Shown: positions 44,900-57,345, numbered from the stretch's first letter. The stretch is 64,000 nt of DNA from Malachius bipustulatus (GCA_910589415.1 OU342633.1:54988404-55052403); one strand, 5' to 3'. Program-made: numbers and translations. The notes: generated by a model from the letters alone, not told the origin.

Positions 44900-46136
44900 T
44901 CCACATTTCTGCCGTAACACCAGTATGATGTGTATTTCGCCAAACAGAAATAACGTCGGTACTCTCATCGCTTAAAGGACGATTGAAGTTCGGCTTTGCT
45001 ATACCCCACACATGTTCGATTGGATTAAAAATGCAATGGTATAGTGGAAGTCGAAGAATTTTGTGTCCATACTGTTCAGCTAGCTAAGGAATCCACTATA
45101 TACTGCTTTGGTTTCTTTTGTTCCTGTTGTGAAACCAATAAGCATTTTAGTTATATAAAAATCATAAAGTCAATACAAAATATACTTCTTATTCACAATG
45201 TCTAGGAGCTGAGCTTTCAGCGAAAAAGGCTCGAAACCAATGTTCTTCCTGCGCAGCGCATTCGTCAATTTGTTGTTTATTTGAAAAAGAAATTGGTGGT
45301 TTATTTTCAACTGCACTGTGGTAACGGCGCATTGTCCATAATAATCATAGAAGGTAACTTGGCTTTAACTGGTTTTCGAACCACTTATTGATAAACTTTT
45401 CATGATTCATCTCTCCATGATAATCTGGATCTTTTGTTGATGAAGAGAAAATCAATTCTGTCCCATCAACAAAACCATTTATCTTACCTGCATGCAAAAC
45501 TATGTAGGTACCTAAATAATGAAAATAAATGATATTATATTTCATGCCTAATTATACATCATTATAACATATATTATAAGTATTTAAAACACCTTTTGCC
45601 TTCTGTCTTCTGTTCAGTTTCTTGACACTGCGTGGGTTTTGGTCCTGCCAAGACCTTCCCATTGTGCCGTTTTGAGAGATCCATGTTTCGTCTATATACA
45701 AAAATTATTGGTAAGATGCCTTCTCTTTTGTAATCTACATATGCGCGTAGGAACTTCACTCTTTTAACAATAATGTGACCTAATTCCAGGAGACCTCGAC
45801 GTGGATTGTCTTTTTTCCATTTAAATCCAATTTTCTTTAAGACGCACAAAAGAGAAGATTTGCTGTACTCAAATATATACTTGTCTTTGAGGACGGTATG
45901 TAGAGTATGTAGAGACGGTACCAAAGCGACAATTTCAGAGCTTCAGCTACCCTCTAAATCATAATATTATTTATTACTTGATGTCAGTAGTATTTGAACC
46001 TATAAAATAATTTTTATACCTTGCTCACTGATGTTAGGGGTATAATATGGCCCCCATTCATTGATTCGTTTCCAAAGTATTCGAATAAATTTGCCACCAT
46101 CTGCTGTTGCGCTTCTTTACTTATATGTTTTGGCAT
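44900..46136 (-). pseudogene. IS630/Tc1-like DDE transposase gene with an intron, inactivated
   Basis: On the minus strand an ATG at 46136 opens MPKHISKEAQQQMVANLFEY and stops at a donor (AAG then GTATAAAA, 46020). After a 66-bp intron, exon 2 starts at 45953 in phase (RVAEALKLS) and continues with a helix-turn-helix-like segment, SSLLCVLKKIGFKWKKDNPRRG, typical of the IS630-related transposases common in insects. A frame change near 45690 separates this from YIDETW (first catalytic Asp). Further on, HAGKINGFVDGTELIFSSS, DYHGEMNHEKF, a MDNAP segment (second Asp) at about 45330 and FNPIEHVWGIAKPNFNRP (catalytic Glu) at about 44990 are all recognisable. Frameshifts make it a pseudogene. Terminal repeats were not located. 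Confidence 0.75.
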
Positions 46137-46419
46137 TTTGCTTACTTTTAAAGATAATCTATCACTTTTTAGATAATTCTAATAATTTTTAATTTATTTT
46201 ATAGAATTAAAAATTAACTCTTAAAACTGACAGACGTAAACAGAACAAAATCAGTTTATTATTTTGGATAGAAAAGTTGACAACAAAGCCAGGGCGATGT
46301 TGTGATCGATTATTAAATTTATTGTTTTTGCATCTTCCTAATGTCAAACATTTTCATTTGATCCCTTTAATAACCTTCAAATTCTAACTGTCATTTTTAG
46401 TGTCATAATGTTCGACGTT

Positions 46420-46612
46420 ACAACGCAGCGTAAACAAATATGACCTTGGCAGACTATCTAGCAATTAATCAACGTGTAGTTATGCCTCGTCTCTTGACTA
46501 TATCATTTTGTGAATTATTAGCATCGCTTACAACGCTATTGTACTAATCAATGATTGTTGAATTTAATGGTACAATAAAGAGATTTATTATTATTATTAT
46601 TATTATTGATAG
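46420..46612 (+). mobile_element. Possible LINE 3' tail with (TTA)n
   Basis: The stretch ends AATAAAGAGATTTATTATTA and a pure (TTA)n run (46585-46607), like the tail of the truncated LINE at 62530. No coding is retained. Confidence 0.3.
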
Positions 46613-46763
46613 TTTTATTTGCCCCCCTGTCATGCCAAACTAGTTCAGCTTAAATTTCACCATCAACTAGACTGTAGGGTACATGCATTACCGACTTGGC
46701 TCACACTCCTCAATGTCGGTAATGCAGGTGCTTAAACCTTGTGCCATTTCTACAAAATTACCA

Positions 46764-46792
46764 ATTTATTAATCAACTCAAGTATTTTATTA
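46764..46792 (-). terminator. Candidate polyadenylation signals of the TopBP1 gene
   Basis: Minus-strand AATAAA words at about 46787-46792 and 46764-46769 lie 160-190 bp past the stop codon. Confidence 0.4.
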
Positions 46793-46947
46793 CTCAAAAC
46801 ACAAATACTCGGTTAGAAAATTACTCTTTAATAAAGTATGTTCCAATTTTTCATTGTCATATAATAAAACACATTATTCAAAAAGACACAATTCACTAAC
46901 AAAAATAATTGAATTCACATCCATAATAAAAAAACACAGAAGTCCAC

Positions 46948-48810
46948 TTATTTATAGAACTTGGCAAATTGAGGAAGAATGCAATCCCTAATATCTTTAC
47001 TGGTCCTATACAAATACTCGCTTATATATAAGGTGTTTATGCAATAAACCCCTTTCTTTGCTAAATCAAAGTACACCGTAAAATCCTTCACACTCCTCGG
47101 CTCCAACAAACAATGGGTAATGTGTACATTATCGCCGAGTTGATTAGAATCTATCACTAACCCACCTCCCGCCTCTATAACTCTAATTATGGGGTCCCGT
47201 TTTGTAGCCACCACGATCGCCCGCATGTCGTTGAAAGCCCCGTAGCCCCTCTTCGTGATCTCCTTCCTCCACCAATGAATTGCCCGCAACCTCTGCTCTG
47301 AATCCGTGTCATCCGCGTTCGGAATCCTCGAGTACGACTTGGGATTCCCAAACTCGAAATCCTCTTCCAGTAAAAATGATCCGTTCTTCAGACTTTTCTC
47401 TATGTAAGAACTGTGCAAGATCCATTTCCCGGCGGCCATGCAGGCGAGAGTCTTCTCGTTTCTCGCCGGTTTCGGACAGATCAGATGCTTGCACGACGGG
47501 TCGTAGTTGGAAAGCTCGGACACCTTCCCGTCGAGGGCTTCGATCTTCCGGATTATCTCGGTTCTGGTTTCTTCACTGAACCCCGAGATCATAAACGATT
47601 TCACCGAGAAAGTCTCCTCGCTCCGGTTCACATCCTCCGACTCGCTGTTCTTGCCGCCGTAATCCCAGCCGACGGTGAAAGCCTGAGAGTCTTTCATTTC
47701 AGGATTGACAACCTGAGCAGGGATCGTCATCTCAAAGTTCCTACTGATCCTAGACCTGGCCTTGGCCTTCTCGGTACTCGCCGTCAACATATCCTGAAGC
47801 TTCTGGATCTTTTCCTCCATCAGTTTCTTTTCAGGAGTCTCGACGTTAGATTGTTGATTAACCCCGGGGGTTTTACAATAATTATTTATGTTATGGATGC
47901 TTGTTTGTGATGTACTCGGTTCGTTTAGTAACTCTTCAATAGAGGAAACAGAATCATTGAAATTCGGTTGACCTATTTGAGTAATCGCAGACTCAGAATT
48001 CTCCTTTTCTTCGTTATCACCAGCACCAGTGCTAGCACTACAACTAGCACCGAGCACTTTCTCCCGGAATTTTCTTTTCAACTCCGAGAGAGGGGTGCTC
48101 ACACGCCTCAGCTTGGGCGGGTTATAATCGGGGAACTGGTTAATATATCGGACCATCTTCTTCCTCAAACTCGGGGACGGGTCCGGCCTGATGAAAGCGC
48201 CGTATGGCGTCTGAGGAGTCTGAACGTCGCACCACGGTTTCTGAACGGGGGTCTTGGGAGTCCCCAGCATGTGATTCTGTCGCACCTCTTCCATTATTTT
48301 ACTGACCGGAGTCACCTGACTACAGACGTCTCCAGGAGTACCTTTGGCGATCGCCGTTTTGATCTTATTGATAGGCGTCTGACAGACGACGCTCTTCTTT
48401 TCGGCCGGTTTGTCCAATTTTTTTGAAGAGACAGTCTTGGTGTCGGTGTCGCTCAAGAGCGATTCGTTCAATAAGAACCCGGGCAACGGGAGTTTCTTAT
48501 CTTTGGCGGCGCAGGCCAGGAGCCAGTCTTTGGTCAGGACGGGTATGCCCCATTTCCGGGCCGCCTGGTACTTCCGTCCTTCCGGCTCGGCGCAGATCAG
48601 ATGGGTGCAACCTTGGACGTTCTTGTCGGGCGCGTCGATCCGGGCGAACTGGTCCTGCGCCGTGCCGCCGAGGTGGTTTATTAACGTGCTAAGGTACAGT
48701 CGTTCGGCGCCCGAGTAGCCGCTGATCGTCATCACGCAACCGTCGAAAATGTCCGACGGCACAATGCTGTTTATCGGTCGATGGTAGTACTGGATCTCTT
48801 TTCGTTGGCC
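46948..48810 (-). CDS. TopBP1: TopBP1/Mus101 homologue, second coding exon (C-terminal half)
   Basis: This 621-codon exon starts at the acceptor CAG before 48810 in phase 0 and ends with the stop at 46948. It gives residues 659-1278. It begins with the end of BRCT4 (YYHRPI), then BRCT5 at about 677-766 (CVMTISGYSG, LGGTAQDQF, THLICAEP, VLTKDWLLAC). A long Ser/Thr-Pro-rich linker follows, with TPKTP, QTPQTPYG and VSTPLSELKRKF. A WDYGG segment at about 1040, just before an acidic stretch, sits where the ATR-activating domain with its essential Trp is found in TopBP1. BRCT7 is about 1058-1146 and BRCT8 about 1180-1269, the pair that in the family binds phosphorylated BACH1/FANCJ or TopBP1 itself. 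BRCT6 is not evident. Nuclear protein of replication start and the ATR checkpoint. Confidence 0.92.
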   Translation of the reverse strand, partial: GQRKEIQYYHRPINSIVPSDIFDGCVMTISGYSGAERLYLSTLINHLGGTAQDQFARIDAPDKNVQGCTHLICAEPEGRKYQAARKWGIPVLTKDWLLACAAKDKKLPLPGFLLNESLLSDTDTKTVSSKKLDKPAEKKSVVCQTPINKIKTAIAKGTPGDVCSQVTPVSKIMEEVRQNHMLGTPKTPVQKPWCDVQTPQTPYGAFIRPDPSPSLRKKMVRYINQFPDYNPPKLRRVSTPLSELKRKFREKVLGASCSASTGAGDNEEKENSESAITQIGQPNFNDSVSSIEELLNEPSTSQTSIHNINNYCKTPGVNQQSNVETPEKKLMEEKIQKLQDMLTASTEKAKARSRISRNFEMTIPAQVVNPEMKDSQAFTVGWDYGGKNSESEDVNRSEETFSVKSFMISGFSEETRTEIIRKIEALDGKVSELSNYDPSCKHLICPKPARNEKTLACMAAGKWILHSSYIEKSLKNGSFLLEEDFEFGNPKSYSRIPNADDTDSEQRLRAIHWWRKEITKRGYGAFNDMRAIVVATKRDPIIRVIEAGGGLVIDSNQLGDNVHITHCLLEPRSVKDFTVYFDLAKKGVYCINTLYISEYLYRTSKDIRDCILPQFAKFYK

Positions 48811-48873
48811 CTGAAAATAAAGTAAGTAAGAACTGTGTATGTTTTTTTTTTAATTCTGCGTAATAAACTGCAT

Positions 48874-49189
48874 AATAGCCCCCAATTCCTAACTGCATAA
48901 TTTTCTACTCGAGTTTACCTTTTTTTTTATTATTGACCAGTAAGTGCAAAAAATCGCATCTTTTTTGTTTTTCTGCTTCTAAAAGAAAAACTGATACAGC
49001 AATGTAAATGGTCCTAATGTCTTAGTTCTCTACAATTCGTCCAATGGGACTATTTACACTGCTCCATCAGTTTTTCTTTTATAAACAAAAAACCAAAAAG
49101 AGCGATTTTTTTGTACTAAAGTTAATATAAAAAAGAAAATGGTAAGCTCGAGTAGAAAACTGATGTGCAGTTAGGATCTGAGGGCTATT
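48874..49189. mobile_element. Small foldback element in the TopBP1 intron
   Basis: Inverted arms: AATAGCCCCC... with ...GGGCTATT at the ends, CTACTCGAGTTTACC with GGTAAGCTCGAGTAG, and AGAAAAACTGATACAGC with GCTCCATCAGTTTTTCTTTT. It occupies most of the 431-bp intron (48811-49241). Confidence 0.65.
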
Positions 49190-49241
49190 CCGTGTGTAAT
49201 GGCACCGGCGGTTAAGTGACTTTTTACACCTGCAAACTTAC

Positions 49242-51215
49242 CTCGTTGCAACAATCGTTAACGTAGAGCTCCGTTATGCACTTGTTGTGGGGCACATCGA
49301 AATCTGGAGTGTTCCGGACCGGAACGACAGCGAAATCGAAGTCACGTTCGTTTGACATCTCATGGAGAAAAGCGATTCCGCCCAAGCATTCGATCTCGTT
49401 TTTGAGACAATAGTATTTCTCGTCGCTGCAATCGAAAAAGACAAATCTCAAACCTTCGAAAATCTTGTTCACCTCCTGCGACCTAAATTGGCTTTGCATC
49501 GTTTCTTCATTTTGCAATGTCTTTGATTCTTCGTTTGCTTCATTATTAGTTTCACAGCGACTTTCTCCTCCAACCGCTACGTCAATGACCCCCTTAGAAT
49601 TTGTCTCGACGTTCCTCAGCAACTGCTCAAGCGTATCTTCTTGCAACTGCTGACTTGGCCTGAAGTACTGCTGGACGATGTCTAAATCGTCATTCTCCTT
49701 ATCGTCTTCGGCGACCGGTTCCACTATGCTGTCAATCGGTAATTTCTTAACGATTTTACTGGACCGTAGCAAGTTGACGGCGTTCTTACTTAACGGGGAT
49801 CCGATTGCGGGTTTCTCGAAATCGAAATCGATTTTAACGATGTACTGCTCCTCGCAGACGGCGCGTCCATTCTCGATGCTCTCGAGCAGCCATCCGGAAG
49901 AAACGATCAGACGGCACTGATGGTCGACTTTGAGCAGTTGCTGCACTTCCGGCGATCGCACGTCCCCGATTATAATGTGCGTCACTCGATCGTTCAGGTC
50001 GGTGAAACGGGTCGCCCCGCTCAGATTCAACACTTTATTGATCTTCTCCTTTTGGTCCGATTCGAAGCCAGCCAGGTAGACACAGCAGTTATCCAGGAAC
50101 TGTCCGGCCGCTTTGACTTTCCTCATGTCAATCGATTCGATTATATCATCGCTGAAGTTGATCTTGCGTTTCAGGCTCGCTTTGGGTTCAAATAATATCG
50201 AAGTGACTTGGTTAGCAGTCTCATCGAGCGTTGTTCTATCGACATTGACTGTATAAGAGCAAGGGTTAATGGCGCTTATTATTGAGAAATTTGGGTCGAT
50301 TTTACTGTTATCCTTGGTCGGGGTTGAAGCCGCATGCTCGAAGGGGTATAAGTTACAGGGCAGAGCGTACCCCTTCTTGAGACTATCATAGACCCATTGC
50401 AAGGTAACGCATTGTATGTGAGAGGTGTTTTTAGCGGCTCGGAATTTTTCGCTACCCATTGAAGCTACCTCTTTACAGACAAGGACATCGGTGGAAGCAA
50501 GGCTCAATTTTCCGGTGAAATTACCCCCGTTCTCGTTGATCAATTTCATGAGTCTTTGTCGTTCGTTCGCAGAGACACCGGTCGCGCTGACGGTTAATTT
50601 GTGAAATGGCGGGCATTTGAAGTTGTCGAATTGGGGGTCATCGCACCTGATATTGCGGCTTTGGCTGGCTTCCAGGACTGCGTCCACCCAATCGGGCTTC
50701 ATTATCTTCACCCCTGATTCAGAGGCGAGTATGTATTTTTCAGTGTTGACTCGATCAGCTATGAGATGGGTGTTACTGGAGGATAGTGCTTCATTATAAA
50801 ACCCCCCCATTAACTGCACTTTTTGCTTAATCTCAAGCTTCCGTAGCTTGGGCAAATGCGAGCTGGTTACTACAACGTCATACATGGCAACGTTGTAGAT
50901 TGGCCAGTGGAACTTGGGGATCGATCTACCCTCCATTAGACATATCGATAGGCACCAGGGACCTACAATTCTGCCTTGGTCCTTTGCTTTCAGGGCTTCG
51001 AAATATTTGCCTTCAAATGCTTCAAAGACCACGAAATCGGTTTCGCTCAATTCCAGCTCCTCGCAGAGGCTTTCTTTGACCCAGGTGACGTTTGGGATGA
51101 CTTGTTTGCATGCCTGGAACGCCTGGGTTGTAATGTCTGCAACTTCCGACTCGTTGTTGTAATTGCCTGGTAGGACGAAGTACACGCGGATTTGGTCCAT
51201 GTCTTCCGCCAGCAT
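49242..51215 (-). CDS. TopBP1: TopBP1/Mus101 homologue, first coding exon (N-terminal half)
   Basis: 658 codons from ATG 51215 to a phase-0 donor (GAG then GTAAGT) at 49242. The exon begins right at an acceptor (TTTTGTTACAG), so the ATG is the first base of the exon and a non-coding 5' exon is implied. I chose this Met over one 13 codons upstream because that one lies in the intron. The modules are BRCT0 (about 10-95), BRCT1 (about 105-190: GGFYNEALSSSNTHLIAD, PDWVDAV), BRCT2 (about 200-285: TLQWVYDSLKKG), BRCT3 (about 372-458: VTHIIIGDV, SSGWLLESI) and most of BRCT4 (about 585-672). In the family BRCT0-2 bind phosphorylated RAD9 and Treslin/TICRR. Total protein length is 1278, close to insect Mus101. 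Confidence 0.93.
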
Positions 51216-51259
51216 CTGTAACAAAACAGATGAAACCTTGTAGTTGTTTACCATAACTA

Positions 51260-51840
51260 TTACTTTTATCTTAAAGAACTAACCTTATAAGTTTCAAGTT
51301 TTTCCTATTAATATAAACATCAACAACTGGGAATAACTGGGAATAACTATGGCATTATTATATTGGCAGAGCAAAAATGAAAAAGAACTTTGAAGATACG
51401 AATACGATAGATGGTACAGGAAGGAACGAACTTATCAACTTTTTTAAGTTTTTTTAATCAAAAAACTATTTCAAATTTGATAAACTTGGTAAAATTTGAT
51501 AAAAAATATTTTAAACTTATCGATAACTGATAAAACTTGTGGCTGCCCTCTTCTCTTCCCTCTTAATCTTCGATTAGGTTATAATCCCTATAATACCTAC
51601 AAATACCTATAATAATTAGGTTATAGGTATTTGAATTGCGCGCCATGTTTGACAGTCATAATGTCACATGATTATGACGTGACAGATCGAAAGTTGACAG
51701 ATGGGAGTTAGTAATCATCTTATCTTTCTTCACACGACCATGACAAATATACACGGTATTATGGGTATGCCGATTGCTGTTACTATTTTGGTTATTACTG
51801 CGCAATGACGTCATGTGGTTTTATTTTGATCAACAGCGGG
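51260..51840. other. Upstream region of TopBP1
   Basis: The non-coding first exon and promoter of TopBP1 should lie here. It includes a GGCAGCCACAAG-type patch (minus sense) at about 51540 and TGACGTGACAG at about 51676. No start site can be fixed from the sequence. Confidence 0.4.
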
Positions 51841-51843
51841 TAT

Positions 51844-54602
51844 TATCGTGTGAGCAAATGAAAACATAATTTAGGTAGGCCCTGGAAAAAAATTTCATGT
51901 CTTAGATTGAATCCTACGATAAAATCACTGTCATTAATTTTAAAAATCTTATTTTTCTTATTTTGTGATTTTGAGTGGTCTGGAATGCGTTCATAAATTA
52001 CTGTTTGCATCATACCTGAAAAACTCTGGATGCATTCATAAAATAACCAGTTCGCTTGATTGGTTAAAAATCTAGCATCGTTCATAAATTGCCGATAACG
52101 ACGCTTGAAGTGCACTCGCAGAGTTTTGAAAAAACACATGGGTGAATCAATTCTGTGCATAATATTAGCAAATTACAAAAATTAGTATTAAATTAAAAAA
52201 AGTGTGAATCTGACAGTTACCTACACATAATCTAATACTTTGGAATTATTATTTCCTTTGCTTTCTCGTTCCAATTATATACGTTCATAAAATCGAACAA
52301 TCTGACGATATTCTACCTACTGTACCACCTATCTTTATTGACGACAACCGTACCACCTATCTGGACTTTTTTAGGTAAGGGTGTGACAAGGCAAGATTCC
52401 GTTGGCACAGCTATTTAGGAGAAGCACAGACATACCGACTTTATGAGAATAGTTTTTCGAAAAAAAAAATTGGGCGAGCGACTGTCCGGCAAAAATTTAT
52501 AAACATTATTTCCAGAAGAGTTTGCCCTCTTAAAAAATGGCCACCACTAGAGCCACAGATCACAGACCTTACTTTCATCATGAGCATGAGTGCATAGTAG
52601 GAAGAAAGTTCCTAATATATGGTGTAAACATCTGTATTTATCGTGTGAGCAAATGAAAACATAATTTAGGTAGGCCTTGGAAAAAAATTTCATGTCTTAG
52701 ATTGGATCTGTAAAACTGTAAAATGAAAATTTTGGTTTGTAAAATCGTAAACTCATTCTGATATTGCCTTCTTCTTGTTTTCCAATTTTATTGTCAAATA
52801 ATAATTATTTTGACATTTGCTGAAATAAGGTGCATCAGGTTGTTAAAATTAGTTTTGTAATTTCTTGAATAACGCGGACATAAATTATTTGGAGATTGTT
52901 CCAGTTACCGTGAAGTTTATTGGATTATTGACACTGCAAACCCCGTAAAAATGTCATGTTCAAGCTTTAAGCCAAAGCAATAAAGAATTAATACCTAATA
53001 ATAGTTTTCCTTAGTTTGCAGTTTGCCCTTTGTAAAATGGTAGGTATTTATGTTTAAGGCCCTCTTTACTTATCGAATTATCTATCTACTTATTAATTAT
53101 AGTAAAGTCATTTATTAAGTATTTGCACCTGAGGGTTTAACATTAACATAAACACACACCAGAAAGAATCCACCACACCACAAGATATAAAATCAAACAA
53201 GAATAAAGTAACATAACCAATGAAAATAGGAATAAATCCAGAGATGTTTACACCATATATTAGGAACTTTCTTCCTACTATGCTCATGATAAAAGTAAGG
53301 TCTGTGATCTGTTGCTCTAGTGGTGGCCATTTTTTAAGAGGGCAAATTGTTCTGGAAATAATGTTTATAAATTTTTGCCGGATAGTCGGTCGCCCAATTT
53401 TTTTTTTCGAAAAACTATTCTCATAAAGTTGGTATGTCTGTGCTTCTCCTAAATAGCTGTGCCAACGGAATCTTGCCTTGTCACACCCTTACCTAAAAAA
53501 GTCCAGATAGGTTGGTACGGTTTAAAAAACACAAATACGACCCTGAAGGTGGAATGCGTTCATAAACAGAAACTGACGTTTATGTGTAACAACCAGAGTG
53601 ATGCCTTACATTTTCCGGAATATCGTCAGATTGTTCCATTTTATGAACGTAATTCGAACGAGAAAGCAAAGGAAATAATAATTCCAAAGTATTAGATTAT
53701 GTTTAACTGTCAGATTCACACTTTTTTTTACTTTAATACTAATTTTTGTAATTTACTAATATTATGCACAGAATTGATTCACCCATGTGTTTCTTCAAAA
53801 CTCTGCGAGTGCACTTCAAGCGTCGTCATCAGCAATTTATGAACGATGCTAGATTTTTATCCAATCAAGCGAATTGGTTATTTTATGAATGCATCCAGAG
53901 TTTTTCATGTATGATGCAAACTGTAATTCATGAACGCACCCCAGACCACTCAAAATCACAAAATAAGAAAAATAAGATTTTTAAAATTAATGACAGTGAT
54001 TTTATCGTAGGATTCAATCTAAGACATGAAATTTTTTTCCAGGGCCTACCTAAATTATGTTTTCATTTGCTCACAGGATATATCTTGTGGTGGATTCTTT
54101 CTGGTGTGTGTTTATGTTAAACCCTCAAGGTGCAAATACTTAATAAATGACTTTACTATAATTAATAAGTAGATAAGATAATTGGGCTTTAAACATAAAT
54201 ACCTACCATTTTACAAAGGGCAAACTGCAGACTAAGGAAAACTATTATTAGATATTAATCCTTTATTGCTTTGGCTTGAACATGACATTTTTACGGGGTT
54301 TGCAGTGTCAATAATCCAATAAACTTCACGGTAACTGGAACAATCTCCGAATAATTTATGTCCACCTTATTCAAGAAATCACAAAACTAATTTTAACAAC
54401 CTGATGCACCTTATTTCAGCAAACGTCAAAATAATTATTATTTGACAATAAAATTGGAAAACAAGAAGAAGGCAATATCAGAATGAGTTTACGATTTTAC
54501 AAACCAAAATTTTCATTTTACAGTTTTACAGATCCAATCTAAGACATGAAATTTTTTTCCAAGGCCTACCTAAATTATGTTTTCATTTGCTCACAGGATA
54601 GT
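51844..54602. mobile_element. Compound inverted repeat of order A-B-A'-B'
   Basis: Block A (51844-52635) recurs in reverse at 53228-54082 (A'), and block B (52637-53195) recurs in reverse at about 54070-54602 (B'). Both A and B begin with the same 45-bp sequence (CGTGTGAGCAAATGAAAACA, then TAATTTAGGTAGGCC), so the unit appears to be two related elements, inverted and joined. A and A' share an open frame (105 and 118 codons, 51843-52160 minus and 53764-54120 plus; MHRIDSPMCFFKTLRVHFKR) with several amino-acid differences and no known domain. The words GTTCATAAA and its reverse recur through A. Family unknown. Confidence 0.7.
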
Positions 54603-54609
54603 TGCCTAT

Positions 54610-56799
54610 GAGTGAAAAAAAAACATAATCTGTCCCTGCAAAAAACTTTAAATTTCAGACATAATGGCCTGCTGAGAATTTCTTCTAGTCTAAAAAACAA
54701 GGTAAAGGTAAAAAAAACTGGGTTAGTGAAGTACTTGCTTTATTTAATATTTTCAGTAACACATACACCAGAAAAAATAACCAATTTAATTTACAAATAC
54801 ATTTTCTTCAGGAAAGTAATGCATGTTTGGCAAGGATTAAATTTTTAACGCATCAAGCAAGTACTAACATTTTCGTACCTCAGGTAAAATATTTTTATCA
54901 GTGTTAGTTACATATCCAAAGGATTAGTATACCTTGGGTTTCCACGTTAAAAGTAAAATGTACGTTCAAAATTTAAAAATTTCACAACAGAAAAATTGCA
55001 GACATTTTATAATTCAAGTGGAAATTTTTTAATTTTCTGAAAATTTACTCAAAAAGAGACATTATTGGATCCCCATATTTTTTTAATGTATTATTTATAA
55101 TTTTATCAAATTTACAGTGATGACGGGTCATATCTAATACATTATCCATTCTTATACATGTTTCAATGCGAAGGCACTAACATAAAATAAATTGTTCACA
55201 CTACACTAAAAGTGGGCAAAAGTAACTGATTGAGAAAAAAAATACATTTTTCAAGCTCCCACTTTCAAGAAAGATAAACTAAACTATTAGTGGATTATCT
55301 AATTTGAAAGTTGGTAGTAGGTAGGTATTTCAACCAGTCACTTTTGCAAACTATATTTTCATCTACCTAAGAAGGCAATACCTTTCATTCTTAGTGTAGA
55401 TAAACTTACAAACTTCAAAAATATAACACGATTTTTTTAGATAGTTCAGACTAACAAGTTCACACTGCAATGAAAAATGGTGCTGGAAATTTTAGATGAA
55501 ATGAAATAATTTTTTTTAAGTGAACTTGATAGTTACAATAATTTTTTTCCTCAAATTCCTCATAATTATTACAGTTACATACATAAATTATGAAAAAATA
55601 TTATATAAATTCAATAGCACCAGAACCAGAAATAGAGAAGGATTTGATTAAAATAAATCATAACCTGATAACCATGAAAACAATAACAAAATTATTTACA
55701 GTTTTACAAAAACAAGCGATTATTAAATATTTATTCGGGGGTGCTACTGAATTAGGGGTGCAAAAAAAAATTCAGATGCACGATACCAGTCACGATTATT
55801 ATTATTAGTTACTTGTACTGTAAACACTCATGTTGTAGTTCTCAATGTTGTAATCACCTATACAAATATACACTAAAAGCCATGTGTATAAGATATAAAT
55901 GTATTCCAACAAACCACCAAAATAAGATGTATGTAAACAAAGGTGACAGAAATGATTTGCGCAATGATAATGGTTTTGGTTATTTTTCAATTATTTTATA
56001 TTTTTTTTATCATTTCTTTTTTGTAATTAATTATGAGTCTACTGGTTCATGCATCTAATATTTGTTTACATACAAGAGAGAGTGAAGAATGATCGATTTT
56101 TTATATGAATTGACAACTATGTTTACAAAAGCTCTTATAGCTACATGAGCCCCTAATGAAGAATGTCAAACTCACTAAACTTGAAGAAAATGAAACAAGT
56201 GGATAAAGTTTATGGGAAGAATACAGGCTGGAAAAAAACTGTTATGACTGATTCGGTAATATTAACTTCAAGTAGACTAAAATGAATTTTTATAAAAAAA
56301 AATAGTTAGGCAAGTAAATATTGATTGCATACATATTTATTACATTACCAACTACTCTGAGCATAGTGCGGTTCATATTGTGAGGGCCTCAGTTTTTCAT
56401 AACCGAATTGTTATCTTATCTTGTTAATCAATTTTCGATAGTTCATTTTATTGTGATGAGAAAGAAAAAGAACCATTATGGGAAAACTTTTATGGCCCCA
56501 AGAACAAATTTTAGTAGTTTGGGCACTGGCACTATGCACAAAGAAATTTTCCATTTTATTACATAAAAGCAAACATCGCCACCATTGCTTTTATTAATTC
56601 ATAAAATTATTAGGGTAGAAAACAAAGGTGTAGAAAAATGAAACACTCCATGATATGGTCATAATAGCCATTGTTTGGGGGCAAAAAATCAATCCCAACT
56701 TGTGAGTTCCAACTCAAAAGTAGTTGTTAGCTTTCAAGACAGCTTTACAGAAAATATGCATGAAAACTGTCAAACTATAACAGTTGATATTTTCTTCTA
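54610..56799. other. AT-rich DNA with no supported gene
   Basis: Open frames up to 81 codons have no recognisable motifs. It may include the flank of the compound repeat and other old elements. Confidence 0.5.
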
Positions 56800-57064
56800 T
56801 TAACCCTTTGCAGCACAGTGGTTATGCTATGAAACCACCCTTTCTCTTTTAAATTTAATACCTGCAGCAGAGTGTTAGCTTGTGTAAACCAATAGAATAA
56901 GAAATATAGAGCGCCATCTAGTGCCTATTTGTGGAACTATGCATATAGTTTGCCCACAAGCTGCTATTTCACAGATTACAATTTGATGACCGCGTGTGAT
57001 GGTGTGTTATAATACTAGTGTCGCATTTTATAGTTTTATGTGAATGTATACTGGATAAATACAG

Positions 57065-57345
57065 GTAATATGATTTTTAATATACAGTATATAATATGCA
57101 TTTCTCGTAACAACACTTAAATAAGAATAATATTAATAATTATTTTTAAAATCTTGCAAAATATCGGTGGTTATGCTGCATGACCACTATGCCATCATAT
57201 ATATGGCCACAATGCCTAATAATGATATAGGTTACTGAATATGTATATTTTTCTATTATTTTATTTTTCTCTCTATAATTTATTTCCATATTTATAAACG
57301 ATAAATTATCTTAGCTACCTATATAATTGCAAAAAAAAATTTCAG
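57065..57345 (+). other. Predicted 5' UTR intron of the piggyBac transposase gene
   Basis: CAG/GTAATATG at 57062-57072 and TTTCAG at 57340-57345, five bases before the ATG, make a plausible intron in the leader. Confidence 0.45.

Noticed and set aside
47280..48718. Plus-strand open frames of 89-165 codons opposite the TopBP1 exon
   Set aside because: They are antisense shadows of a strongly supported BRCT-coding exon.
49465..51173. Plus-strand open frames opposite the first TopBP1 exon
   Set aside because: Same reason: antisense shadows without any domain.
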